Positions 10,876-22,426 of a stretch of DNA of 64,000 nt are shown here, piece by piece. Position 1 is the first letter of the stretch; each line of letters begins with the position of its first letter. The stretch is taken from assembly GCA_030704615.1 (NCBI GenBank), contig CM060731.1, positions 56,896,756 through 56,960,755 on the forward strand. The letters are read 5' to 3'. The translations under genes were made by a program, and so were the position numbers. Under the pieces are notes generated by a model. The model made no database searches. It was not told the DNA's origin and worked only from the letters and a program-made list of their open reading frames with translations. Source of the stretch: Takakia lepidozioides. Taxonomy: Eukaryota > Streptophyta > Takakiopsida > Takakiales > Takakiaceae.

Positions 10876-12936
10876 ATAAAGATCTCTCTTCCCCCCGCCA
10901 CACACTACAGAGTCGTGGCCTCACTACAGCTTGGCGGCGATCGAGTTTTTGCGTTTGTGGGTGCGTAGTAGATTCTGTGCTTTTGCGGGTTTTTGGGTGA
11001 GGTTTCTGTTGTTGGTTTCTTAGCTTCCTGTTGTTATTCGTACTGTAAGTCGCTGTGTCTTTCCGATGTTTTCTGTGCTGGGGATGCTGCCATCTGGATA
11101 TTTTGTTGTTCACTCTGCTTGTGTTGGCCTCTATACTGTGAACTTTCTAGTTTGCTTGATCATGTGCGTGGGGGATGGATCCAAGGAGGTCTCTCTTTCT
11201 ATTCCCCGTCCTACTGTTGTAATCTTGGGCCCTATTGTGCTTGTTGTTGCTTTCGCTACTGAGTGACAAGGATGGAAGTGAGGACACTTTCCCCGGATGA
11301 ACGACGCTGATTCCACAATGCATTTGTGCTCTTATTGAGCCAAGCCAGTAAATCTGATCCTTTCTTGTCTACCCCCATATGACTTCATGTTTTGTAGTCG
11401 TTCTGAATGATTGATGGTGTGTGGGTGTTGGGCACGCTGGCTGGCATGCCCCCATGGAAGCGTTCTGTCTTAACGAGTTTTTGTCTTGGTACGGTCATCT
11501 ATCGTGTCCCAAATTTCTGGATAGCTTCTCAGGCAGCCTGCTGTGCTCTCTATGTGCAAGCACGGCGTTCTGTTATCCGGAGATGAATTTCTTGATCTTT
11601 TCTGACTCCTGATCGGTTATGATTTGAGTCACGTAACTCAAGAGTACATTGGCAGTTCCCATGAGCATCTTTTCTCGAAGGTCTGTCGGTTACCCTAGTG
11701 GTTTTAGGACGCTGTGTTTTGGTCTGAGGCCCTTCTTGTTCAGACTCCCCGTTTTTCTAATCTCAAGCGGCTGCTTTTCAGCTGATGTACCCCAAAAGTC
11801 CAACCGAAGATATTGTCGTCAACGTGGCCGTGAACGACGCATGCTGAACAGCAAACATCTTCATTGCATCTCCAATTTAAAAATTAAACTAACTGTGTTG
11901 GGCTTGATTCTAGACTGGAAGGAAGCGTACCTTATACAACTGGGATCTGAATTGGAATCTCGCACAACCTTCTGTGAGAGTGTTGTCAATTCCCAATTGT
12001 GCTCGTTTCTGTCTGAACTTCACCAATGAACCCGTAGCTGCTGGCATCAGCTTCTACCGCTCGAGATGAATAACTAAGTACACGGAATGGAATGAATCCA
12101 GCATTCACTCAAACAGCATCACGCGAATGCATCAGAGTACATCTCACACCGGAAACATCTACCTCGCAAGAGCAATCTGTCTCCTTCACAGCTTCCAGTG
12201 TTCCCCGTCGAAGTGGTTTACTGGGTCTGAATGTTTGGAGGATACCCTCGAGCATATCTGATTCAGTTAGTAGGACAAGGCCATCGAAATCTGCCTCGTT
12301 GAAGCTCAGAAGCTCAGTCAGACGAGAATGCAAACCTCGAGAAAGGATAGGGATATCATTCGTCCACGAGCTACTGCTTTCATCCGTACATCTGTAAATT
12401 AGGTCATCTCCCCAGCCCCTCAAAGATCTGCGGGTTTAGGTCTCGAGCCAGTGAATAATCGTCAGAACCACACATCAGGGGACCAAGTCCAACGGTCTAA
12501 GGGTTGGACCTTTGGATAGTAGGAAGTTCCAAAGGATAGGGAAGCCCAGAAGTGCGAGCCGCCACAGCCGGTTTGATGGTCTGGAGTCTGGAGGGCACAG
12601 CGACGTCGCTCGACTTTCCATCTCCTTCGATCTCAGTAGCGAGTCTTTTGATCTGAAATATGGGTGGGTGCTTTCACCCACCCGAAGATTCTTGCCTTGA
12701 TTGCGAGTTCCTTGCAGATTATTCGCCGAAAAGACAAAGCCAGATGAGTGAAAACTAGAAACATTGAAACAGGAGGGGGAAGGAGAGCTGTGTCGTCGAG
12801 AGTTTGGGACTGTGTATCTCAAGCGCAGAGGTCGGGTCAGTATTAGGGTTTCACCTTCGGGAGACACAGGTCCAAGCGGTTCTATTGTCGCATGTTCTTC
12901 TCACTGGTTTGTCCTGTGTAACGATAAATTTTGCAG
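10876..12936. other. probable leader intron / intergenic region with unassigned ORFs
   Basis: Mixed composition with no recognised protein. The open frames that look most like coding sequence are on the minus strand: 12423 to 12109 (contains LTELLSFNEADFDGLVLLTE) and 12867 to 12475. Neither matches a family I know. An acceptor-like TTTTGCAG at 12929-12936 precedes the exonuclease start codon, so much of this region may be an intron in the 5' UTR of that gene. Confidence 0.3.
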
Positions 12937-13029
12937 ATAGGAAGAGAAGTGTGTTGTCATCTCAACGAACAAGGGTTTTGTAGCCGGGTTTTTCTATATA
13001 CTTGAGAGGGTTTTGGAGGAGCAGACACT

Positions 13030-15275
13030 ATGCCCGGGCCTACCAACAAGAAGGAAGGAAACGATTTCAATCTTGCAATGGCGAAAGGCATGGACATGTC
13101 CAGTCCGAGGGTTTGCGTTAGGGCTTTGACCGCCAGCCACAGTAGGATTACTGCGCTGAATGCAAATGGATCAGGGCTGCAATCTGACATGACAATTCGT
13201 GAAGAATTAAAGAAGGAAGACAGAAGTTGTGCAAAATTGAATAAAAAGAAACATAAACGGAAACGGAAAAGGACGACGAGTCATTGCTCGGAGACCACAT
13301 CGGGCTACTCAACTAAACTATTGCATGGGGCCAAAGTTAGGGAGCGAGTGCCAATTGAAGTAGATTTGGGATGTCGGAGGAGGGAAGGTGACAAGGTATG
13401 TGGATTTTTTATCCCAACTTATTTCTTACCCGTATGGAATCACTGCAGGTATTTGTTCGTGGTCTTTGTTTTTTCTGCTTGTAGCAAGCAAGTGGTTGAG
13501 CAAGGAGAGACTAGCTACACTATCACGAGTCAGGGTTCAGGATCATTAATCGTGAACCCTAAACCTATCCTTACTCTATTTTTGCACAGGCAATTTTGGT
13601 TGTGGGAGTGTCCTTCAGTGCACTGAAAGTGGTTTTGCACCTCTTGAATCATTTCTGACTCTATTTGAAGAATGCCTCGGCCCAGCCACAGATCTGGCTT
13701 CTTACCTTTATTTCCAGTGCCTGGGTTCTGGACATGGCAGCTGCTTCTATCAACAACATGACTGCCTTCAAGCTACGTTTATCATATTTTCCCTGAAGGC
13801 ACTTCAAATGTTCTTTCCAAATGTGGTTGCAGAGTGGCAAGCTGCTCAGAAACCAAGATTCCTTGGCTGAAGGGGATTCTCAAGCATGTCGCTCAAATTT
13901 TGAAGTGGCTACTGAAATCACTTTTAACAGGCCATCATGTGGGAACCGTCCAGCAACTAATCTCTCTACAATCCCACTTGGGGGACAAGACAAGGCAGAA
14001 ATTCCATTGATGGAGGGGGCTTCAGCGAAGCTGAAATTCCCATCCAAGAAACGCAAGAGACTTGAGCTTGATCGTGAGGAAGAGGCTGCGGAAATACCAA
14101 ATGTGGAAGGGGCATCAGCAAAGTTGAAAATCCCAACCATGAAATGCCAGAGACTTGAGCACAACACACTGAAGGAAGAGGTTGCGGAAATACCAATGAA
14201 GGAGAGGGCTTCAGCAAAGCTAAAAATCTCAACCAAGAAGCGGAAGAGACTTGAGCGCGAAGGACTCAAGGAAGAGGCTGACAAGGCAGAGCAGTCTTCA
14301 GCAGCAACAAAGGCACGACTTTCTGAGGGGGAAAGGGTGTGGCAATACGTGTGCAAAAGGGCAGTGCTTGTGGACCCAAGCGGCTATACAAGCAACCACC
14401 TATTGGGCATTGGGTCTATGACAAGTCGGCTTAACACACAAGCAGAAAAGACTGTGTTTGGACAGAAGACAAAAGTTACGGAGGTAGTAGTCAATGGGAA
14501 GAAATTAGCTGTGACTATTACAAAAGAGGGGGCTGTTGCTCAAGAGTGGATCCAGAGGCAGGAAGGCACAGTGTTTGGCATGGATGCAGAATGGAGGCCA
14601 AGCTACACAAAGGGCGTTCAACACAAAGTCGCTCTCTTGCAAGTAAATGCTTGGCTTTGTCTTCTTTTCCTCAGTCGATTTGCAACTTGTTGCCAATGGC
14701 TGCTTTTATGTGCAGACTTAGTGCTGGAGGCCTCACACTAGTGGTTTTTCATTCTTGGACTTGCAAATGTCCCCTGCCATCTAGAACCTGGTCTCAGCAG
14801 ACCTTACATGGCAGGTAGTGCTTTGACAGGTTGGGGCTTTGATATGGGTTAAATCTGGACTGGTATGCAGGTATGTGGCGAGACTGAATGCTTGTTGCTC
14901 CAAATGTTGTTCCTGGACACAATGCCTTGGGCTTTAGTCGACTTTCTCAAGAACCCCAACATACGTTTTGCTGGGGTAGGAATCACCGGCGATGCAAAGA
15001 AATTGCTGCAAGATCACAGACTGGAGTGCACCGGAGCAGTTGAGCTTACAACGTTGGCTTCGAAACATCTGAATCAGGCAGGGCTAAAATATCTCGGTCT
15101 GAAGGCGCTCGCCAAACTGGTCATTGACTTTGAGATGGAAAAACCCAAGAAAGTGACTATGAGTAACTGGGCAAAGCCTTTACTGGATCATATTCAAGTT
15201 GAATATGCTTGCCTTGATGCATGGGTTTCATATGCTATTTACAAGAAGTTACTTGACATGACAACGTGTTGTTGA
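13030..15275 (+). CDS. WRN-type DEDDy 3'-5' exonuclease with Lys-rich N-terminal extension
   Basis: A predicted nuclear 3'-5' exonuclease related to the exonuclease domain of Werner helicase, acting on DNA ends in repair or replication. Exons: 13030-13395, 13833-14642 and 14871-15275; all junctions are GT-AG and in phase, giving 526 residues. Motif I is FGMDAEWRP (DxE), motif II GVGITGDAKKLL, motif III YACLD (YxxxD), so all DEDDy ligands are present. The domain occupies roughly the last 190 residues. The N-terminal 330 residues have basic clusters (KKKHKRKRKR in exon 1; KKRKRLE in exon 2) that look like nuclear localisation signals, plus three tandem 31-32 residue repeats. There is no helicase domain, as usual for plant WRN-exonuclease proteins. 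The ATG follows an acceptor at 12936 and is the first in its frame after an upstream stop. Confidence 0.85.
13995..14279 (+). repeat. three tandem protein repeats with NLS-like core inside the exonuclease gene
   Basis: Units start at 13995, 14088 and 14184 (31, 32 and 32 codons). Each follows the pattern AEIP-x-EGASAKLK then KKRKRLE and an acidic tail. Unit 2 has lost the basic core (MKCQRLE). Reading frame is kept throughout, and the fragment at 4.0-4.5 kb lacks the array, so it may have arisen after the duplication. Confidence 0.85.
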
Positions 15276-15295
15276 CTATTATATCATTCTACCCA

Positions 15296-15560
15296 GTCGT
15301 TAGCTCAATTGGATAAGAGCACGGAGTGCCACCCGGGCGATTCTGGGCTCAAATCCTGCCACCTATTGTGCGAGGTGTTATTTTGAACCCCCTCCCTTGG
15401 GGCAGTGCCCATGAGCATTGTGCTTGGCGCCTCATGGCGAGGTTTCTTGGAAAGAGGTTAGTTTCTCCTCTCACTTGGATTAACGGCTCGATTGAGAGCA
15501 GTCGCCCCCAGGTATTTCCTCCGTAAACCCAGGAAAATCCCATTTCTTTGGCAGGTTAGT
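15296..15560 (+). mobile_element. tRNA-derived SINE
   Basis: The head matches an RNA polymerase III promoter: A box TAGCTCAATTGG at 15301-15312 and B box GGCTCAAATCC at 15346-15356, 33 bases apart. A tRNA-unrelated body of about 200 bp follows (about 15362 to 15560). It is not a functional tRNA because it lacks a paired acceptor stem and CCA-adjacent structure. The right end is approximate. Confidence 0.75.
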
Positions 15561-17540
15561 GGCAAGTCGATTTTGTCACTTTCCAATTGATTGCTGAGAT
15601 GAGAAGCCATCACAAGAGGTTTTACATTGATCTAGTCTCTGTTAGAACCAACTAACAGATTTCTACCACATTGGGAATGAGCTGAAGGTTCTAATTTGAC
15701 TCAATTGTTCCAGATATTAATTTATATATTTCTGTTAGTACAAATGCACCAGCCTATTGTCTCAAGAGATTTTCAAGCCTGTCTCCTTTTGGACACTGTT
15801 AGAAGGCCTCAGCCAATTTTTGTTCTCCTTGATAAAATGTACTATTCTTCAGATTAGGGGTGCTTGCTTGTTGCAGTGGCAGAATAGGTTAATCATTGAA
15901 TTCCCTGGAGATATTTGTTATTGTACCTTTATACCACATGGTATCCAATGACTGTGGACCAGATGTTCCTTTCTTTGGGGGACCAACTGTCTGGCCCACA
16001 GTTCAGTGACTGTACACAGCCGGTGATCTAGCAGAGTGACTGCAAGCCATGCACTTTGCATATTGTAATTATGGTTTGCAGTTGGCATAAGTGGGTGATC
16101 CAAGTCAGGAGTGGTTGTGATCTGGAATTTCCAGGTACATGGTCCTTTCAAGATGGTTGTACGTGCTCCCAAGTGGCTATGTGTTCCGGGTGTGGTTCCT
16201 GCGTTGTTTTCCTAATTGTTCTTCCTGATTTACTGGCAAACAAGCAACTGCTGCATTTGGTCCACAACTTGATGATCACATTTGGAAAAATATCCCAAAC
16301 CATTGGAGTGATCATAACCAAACATTCATGTGCCCTAGCTAGAAGTGCAAGCTGTGTCTTTAGATTGTTTAAAGTTGGACCTTTGAACTTGCTTTACTCT
16401 TTGCTCTCTATTGTGTCTTTGTGGGCAGCACAACACATCCTTTGGTGGAATCCTACAGTGCATAACTAAGTCCTTGGTGCTGAATGCACAGATCTATGTT
16501 GTAGAGTTTGCAAATTCCAAATTCCCAAACCTGTGTAGTGCCCAATAGGTGGTCAAGTTTCTAGAAAGCAATTTTGCAGCACGACTGCGGGATCTCCTCA
16601 TGGAGAGCATTCAAATTGCTGATCCAAGTGGGTCACCCTCAGCCTACCTTGCTTACCTTGAGATCTTACCCATTTTCTACTCTTTTCAGCTTTAAAAGAT
16701 AAAGGCAAAGGCCTTAATGAAACTGAACTCCAGTATCAAACATTGTGCAACAGATGCATGTAGCTACTTCTTGAAAGTAGAGGAAGTAGTTTGACAGACT
16801 GTACAGGCATGTTCGTAAGAACCGAGGCAGCCAGGCACCTGAAACCTTGCCAGGAACCCAGCTACCATATCTATGTCAAGAATGCAAGGATGCAGTCCAA
16901 GGCCTAACGGAGTGTGAGATATGGAGTAAGGTATAGGCACCGACAACCAGATCAACGTGGACACAACAGGAGACGTTCCACCCAACTGGACCCACTCTCT
17001 TTTATGTTGGGCACTGTTGGCTCAGGAGACCCTTCCATTTTGCAGAGCCGGTGAGGGAAAGGTGTCCCTACAGTTGTTGGAGAGAGAGAGTGAGATGGTG
17101 GCAGCTTTCCATCCATCTTGTTGTGTCTTCCTGCATCCGCCATTGCCAGTCCTTCAACCGCACAATGAGTGAGACTAGATAGCAAGGTCACTCTTCTTCA
17201 TCACTACCAAGTGACGAGCTGCCAGTGTCCTGCCATGTGCCAATAATTCGAGGTCGCATTCAAAGTTCCCTGAACAAATTTTGAGCGTATATTGCCTGAG
17301 GTAAGCCTTGAAGGGGCTCCTTCCCTGCCTGCTCATAACAACCAAATAATTTGGGAATATTGTTGGCAGTGTTTGGCTGGAACTTAGAGGACCCTTACAT
17401 ATCTAAATTCAGCATCATAATCTTGCACCATTACATCCAATAAAAAACAAATGTGGACGCATTGCAGAAGCGAAAGTAAATTATGGTGTCACTTGGCCCC
17501 CCAAGGCCTACTACCATACTATGAAAGGTGGACACCTTAA
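15561..17540. other. intergenic, nothing recognised
   Basis: No reading frame with recognisable motifs, no long repeat and no RNA gene seen. The short open frames here overlap on both strands and have no supporting features. Confidence 0.5.
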
Positions 17541-17552
17541 CAACATCTAACA

Positions 17553-17640
17553 TGTGGTGTCAGGTTTGAACCCAGAACCACTAATGAAGCGGTTTATGCC
17601 CTTATATCACTGGGCTTAATGTTGGTAAAAATAATTCTCA
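17553..17640 (-). mobile_element. SINE relic, minus strand
   Basis: On the minus strand a B-box-like GGGTTCAAACC (17563-17573) follows an A-box-like TAAGCCCAGTGATATAAGG (about 17609-17627) at the usual distance. This resembles a tRNA-derived SINE head. The body downstream is not clearly delimited. Confidence 0.5.
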
Positions 17641-18034
17641 GCAAAAAGTTTACAATCCTCTGATTTAAGAAACTTTATTTGGGTAAATATGTAGCGCAGT
17701 TTCATTCGGCCCTGTTCATTCTAAAGTGGTCCAGGTATTAGAGTGGGGGGCATATGTAGTAAGGCCACGTGTATTAAGGAATGAGATCAAGGGGTCCGAA
17801 AAAAGAAGGGAGAATGGGTCCAAGTTTAAGTGGAAGAGAACTTATTTTGGTAAAGGTGCTCTTCTTCTCTGTGAGTACATAGCTGGCCGACCGCAACTCT
17901 CAGAAATGTTTTCCGGGGTGCTTTCCTTTTCGAGCGATTGCGATTTGTGTAATAGACATGACAGTCAATTATTGAGGCGCATATGTGGGGTTGTTGGACC
18001 CCGACACCTATGGCCTTTCATGTCATGAAACATC

Positions 18035-18095
18035 CACCACCAGAGCCCTGAGTGCCACCTAGGTGATTTGAGTTCAAATCCTGCTACCTGCCGTT
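18035..18095 (+). mobile_element. SINE fragment with B box only
   Basis: GAGTGCCACC-AGGTGATT followed by GAGTTCAAATCC (18070-18081) closely resembles the head of the SINE at 15.3 kb (GAGTGCCACCCGGGCGATT). The A box is missing or degraded, so this is a truncated copy. Confidence 0.5.
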
Positions 18096-18199
18096 AATTA
18101 ATAAATAAGAATGTTTTTAATGTCAGTTCACTGCATGATACTTTGTTTGGCTTGTCGCGATTGTTCATCTTCAAATATTTTTTATTTTTATTTTTTTCA

Positions 18200-18300
18200 G
18201 ATATAATTTATAGAGCCCACCCCCAAAAGGCGGCAGTATTTGTGAGAGGAAGAGGCTCTTATGTAGCTGGAGTCATCTCTCTCTCTCTCTTCATACCGTA
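18200..18300 (+). repeat. repeat shared with 51.14-51.23 kb
   Basis: AGCCCACCCCCAAAAGG, then GAGGCTCTTA, TAGCTGG, AGTC and a CT tract. The same order of blocks is found at about 51141-51232. The second copy lies just after a LINE 3' end, so it may be a separate small non-autonomous element or a LINE tail relative. Confidence 0.6.
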
Positions 18301-19372
18301 GCCTCTTATACGGTTGGGCAGAAAATAATTATTTTAAGCATTTGTCCAAAAAACATAAAATTCAGAACTTAATAGTCCAATCATGCAAAATTATTGAAAA
18401 CAAATGCTGAAATTTTATAAATTTTCATCGAAAAATGCCCAAATCTTCAAAATTATGATTAAATATGTTTTGAAATTATCTGGAGCTGAAATTATCTTTG
18501 ATTCGTGTGCTTCATGTGGAAGTAATTACATGAAGCGCAGTTTTCACATATGAATGTTGTCGTGTCTGTTTGAGAATCCCGTCGATTCTGGAGGAGAGGA
18601 ACGTGCTCATCGTAGGTCAACCTCTCGCAGTTTCTGATTAATAAGGCGCTTATTTGCAATACCTACCCATCAGGCTTCTCACTTGCATCAGCGAATGATC
18701 TATCTGTAAAAGTGCAGCATACAGAATACCCCACTCGGAAACACGAATCAGCATGTGACAACACTTCCACTCACATTCTGGAGCGAAAGCAGTCTCACCG
18801 CTCGTATCCGACAAGCATGTGCGAGATAGCTGTAGGGAAGGACGGCGCATAATGCCAGTATGAATACCTTGATGACTTTGAAAGAGGATGTAATAAGGGC
18901 TGGGGTGTCGTGGACCAGTGCGGGTATGTCTGTCTTTACTACCCGCTCGCAATCAGTCTGAGATCTGTGGGCCCACCATCCAGGTAGCCTTTGTTATTAG
19001 CGTCCTGACGTCCTGACTCCTGGATGCCCTTCACTCCACCTGCATGTGTGGATGCATAGCCCTTGGGTTAGAGGCTGCTACATCTTCCGAGTCGTTCTGC
19101 ACTGGTCAAGAGACTTGTAGTTTGGGTTGGGTTCAGCTCATTTTGAGCAGTAGGTATTGGTAAGTGAGTTGGACCGGATTCCTCTCTCTGTCTTGAGACG
19201 TATTCTCTACCGGTATACTGTCCTCTCTCTTTCTCTCTCTCTCTCTCTCCTTCCTGTCTTGTTGTTGCGTATACTCTTGCGGTGTTGGAAAATGGCGAGA
19301 AGGGCAGGTAACTGAGAGGTTGCGGCTCTGGAAAACACTCTCTAGGAACGTTCGAGGAAGCTTTTTGTGACC
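18301..19372. other. intergenic and presumed promoter of the cysteine-rich peptide gene
   Basis: No coding features. A CT microsatellite at about 19217-19250 lies 120-150 bases upstream of the start codon at 19373 and is likely part of the 5' leader or core promoter. Confidence 0.4.
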
Positions 19373-22300
19373 ATGGCCATGAAAGCGCGAGATATAATGG
19401 GGTGTCTCCTGTTGCTGTTGGTGCTCACTGGTACGCTCCTTTCATCTCAGAAAGGATATGTAGCTCTTCAAATGAGAACGATCTAGAACTATCCCTTAAC
19501 TAGTCTTGTCCGGAATAATATTTCTGATATTTCCATAAGATTTGTGACTGCGAAATAACTCGTCTCCTCCGACATTCTCATTCCTGCGGGGCTCTTGAGG
19601 CGAGAGAGGGGTAGTACTGCATGCCTGGCAGTTATACAGAAGGTGATTGAGGCCAGCAATGCTAAAGTGTTCAATTACATTTGTCCGAGAATAAAAGCAA
19701 TCTCCTACTGCCACAGGTCAAGGACATTGGTTATATATATATTCAGTCTACATTTCAAGTGGAGCGATTCTTCTGCTGTCGGTGCTAGAAAGATGACTAT
19801 GCTGATGTGTTTCACCTCTAGTTTGTGGTCTTGTTTCCCTTCAACGCAACATTGGCAAATTATCTCGTAACGCTGAGAGAGGCAGAGACTCAAATGAAAT
19901 GAAATGAATGGTGCTTTATAACGTCCGCGGAAAGCTCATAGAGCTTATGGGACAAAATTGAAGAAAACATGAGAGAGGAAACAAAACCAAAGCCAATCTG
20001 AATAAGAACTATTGTTCGAGAGATTGTCTAAGGGTGAAGGCCTCGTGCAGGTAAGCTGCCAAGCATTTCTGATAAAAATAGTGGAAGGCTTCAGTGAGAG
20101 ATTGGGTTCCACAGAATAGACAGTGGAATCTCCCACGGATCTCGTAGTATAGATGGCAATAGAAGAAAGAATGAAATGTATCACTTCTGCGCTGAGGCCA
20201 CTAGGAGTGTGGGACCAAAGTACAGAAGAGGGGCAGGGGAGTTATTTCAGATCAATGTCACGGGCATTGTTCGAGCAGCTGAATTGAAAGAAGTTTGTAT
20301 ATTGTGGGGGTTCACAATTTTCGCTCATGAGTGGTTTTTGTTAGTGTCAAGGCCCAAACTTCTGTTTGAAAATTTGATACTTCCCCCCACGGGCATGTGC
20401 CACAAGTAGGTCAACTAGCCTTCGATAGATAAAAGAAAGGTACTACTCAACGAACAAAAAGGATCATGAAGCCTGGCCTACATCGCCCCACACACTCTCA
20501 GAGCATCCGATTGAAGGATTAAGTGCCATTTGACTCTGGCTTTGCATTGTCAGTCTGCTAATCGAGCAGAGGAGGAAAGAGTAACCCACGAAGTCACCTG
20601 GCGTCCCTTGTGCCTGGGAAACTCTTGTGTAACGGTGGTTGACATATGCCATTGCCTCCATATTCTACTCTAAGAAAAATTTCTATATGCTGTGTTTGGG
20701 AACTTCTGTGCAGGAATATGTGACGGCTGAAGTGTTCTCTCTGTGCAGAGGCGAGCAGGAAGTGGATGTATGTCTCAGATTTGAGCAAAGCCCAACCGAA
20801 GGAGGTGCTGAAATTTCCACCGTCATCCCTTTTGTATTAATCTAAATGGACTACGTTTGTACTGGATAGGCTTTCCTAGATGAACTGATCCTTGTGACTT
20901 TGTAAAGGATATGGGGATCATAATCCTTGTCAGTAATGTGGACAGGTTCTGCCACTGCTCCCAAGTGATGTATTAAGCGAAAGCCCTTGTGCGAAGGTAG
21001 TTTTGGTGTCACTGGAAGGCCCCAAAAGGCCTGGTACTCTACTTCTGTATTGTCCAGCCACATGGACATTATATTCACTTCATTGTTACTTCTTGAGATG
21101 AATCTGGTAGGAATTTAACACACTTATGAAGAGAGAGAAAATCAACCATAGTTTTGTCCCCCCAAATTTCGGTTGAGGCCTGAGAATCGTGTACCTTATC
21201 AGTCTTCCCTCAATTGTTCTGTGCATAAGAAAATAAATAATCTCATTGGAAACACAAACTGCTACTCAATTCCCTAACCTTGAAGCTCACCCTCTGAAGG
21301 AAAGGAGTCACCTTGTGACTTGAGATACCCCCTGTTTCATCTTTTTCGCTCACATTTCTCATGACTCTGAATTTCAGCCATAGGAGGTCATGTGCCTGAG
21401 CTTTTTGGCACACTGCTACACCGACTAAGTGGTAAGTGTAATTCTGCATATATGCATAACAGATTTCAACCCTTTGGCCTGACAAAATGGCATTCTTTGT
21501 TCCAAAATTTCTTTTTAATTTTCAGAGATCGAGAACAATCACACCTGACATATTGGCTATGACTTTGCAGAGTGCAACGCAGGTTGGAATGCACCAGATC
21601 GCCCGACGCCTGCTAACTCCTGCTCGTCCAGGCTCGGAAATTCCAGCTTGTAAGTCTACTTCACCTTTTTCTAGTTTTAGGCTTCTGAAGGCATGTGTAC
21701 AGAAGACTGTAGTTCTCGGAATGTTCTTCATTGCGTGAATGCATCGATGTCAAGTCCTTTAGAGCTCCTTGATTTGAACCACAAAAGACACTGCTCCCTA
21801 TTGGGGAATGCAACTGCGGATGAAGACAGGAGCATCAGACAGGAGCATCAGAAGTAGCACAGCAATCAGGTTGATTGAGACCTAAAGAACTGCAAGTGAG
21901 ACTTGACATGTTTGAATGAGTAAGGGCTATGAAGTGATTGCCTTAATTACCATGTCCCTCGAGATCTTTCTAAGCTCACAAGCAATAGCGCTGTCCTTGT
22001 CTTGCACTTCCTCGTTAGATTGCACGAAATAGGAGAACTTTTTCTCACAATCTCTTGGAGAGAGAAAAGAAGAAAAGTATGTCCACAGAAAGAGAATGAA
22101 GGAAGAGTGGGAGTGTTGAAGTGAAGAGCCGCAAGATTCGTGCATTTTAATCTCGTAATCTCAATGGGGGCCTGATACCATTAATCGACCATGACTCTCA
22201 CCACTTCCAAGTTTTATCCCTAATCCTCTAGTACAATGCACTCATTATGTCCTTGTTATCTGCAGTGTGTCGGACCCCAGGTCCAGAGTGCGCTGAAGGT

Positions 22301-22426
22301 GCAAGTGTGAAGTGCATGCATGGGACCCTGGTGGGATGTGACTGTGACTTCATTCAGTTGTGCTACCCCCATGTTGCCGAGTGTGCTCTGTTCAATAGTA
22401 CTCATGTGGTTTCTTGTGGGTTTTGA
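19373..22426 (+). CDS. secreted 8-cysteine peptide, two exons
   Basis: A predicted 72-residue secreted peptide. Exon 1 (19373-19430) encodes MAMKARDIMGCLLLLLVLT, a signal peptide with a leucine-rich core, and ends in phase 1 at a GTACGC donor. Exon 2 (22266-22426) follows a CTGCAG acceptor and continues in phase to TGA at 22424-22426. The mature part has eight cysteines spaced C-x6-C-x7-C-x7-C-x-C-x5-C-x6-C-x10-C and ends Cys-Gly-Phe; an N-glycosylation-type NST lies near the end. A phase-1 intron right after the signal peptide is typical of plant cysteine-rich peptide genes such as defensins, but the spacing does not match a defensin or lipid-transfer protein I know. The role (defence, reproduction or signalling) is open. 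An additional exon in the 2.8 kb intron is possible; the acceptor/donor pair at 21526-21650 would break the frame. The final exon is copied at 51.9 kb. Confidence 0.65.

Noticed and set aside
11066-11266. 66-codon hydrophobic ORF as a small membrane protein
   Set aside because: No start context, conservation clue or neighbour supports it, and it lies in what is probably a leader intron.
12109-12867. Two minus-strand frames as a gene
   Set aside because: Composition looks somewhat coding, but I could not match a family or find consistent splice sites, so they are only mentioned under the region.
15301-15356. Functional tRNA gene
   Set aside because: A and B boxes are present but acceptor-stem pairing is absent and a long body follows, which fits a SINE.
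21526-21650. Middle exon of the cysteine-rich peptide gene
   Set aside because: It has a fair acceptor and a GTAAGT donor, but its length of 125 nt breaks the frame, while the direct join of exons 1 and 2 is in phase.
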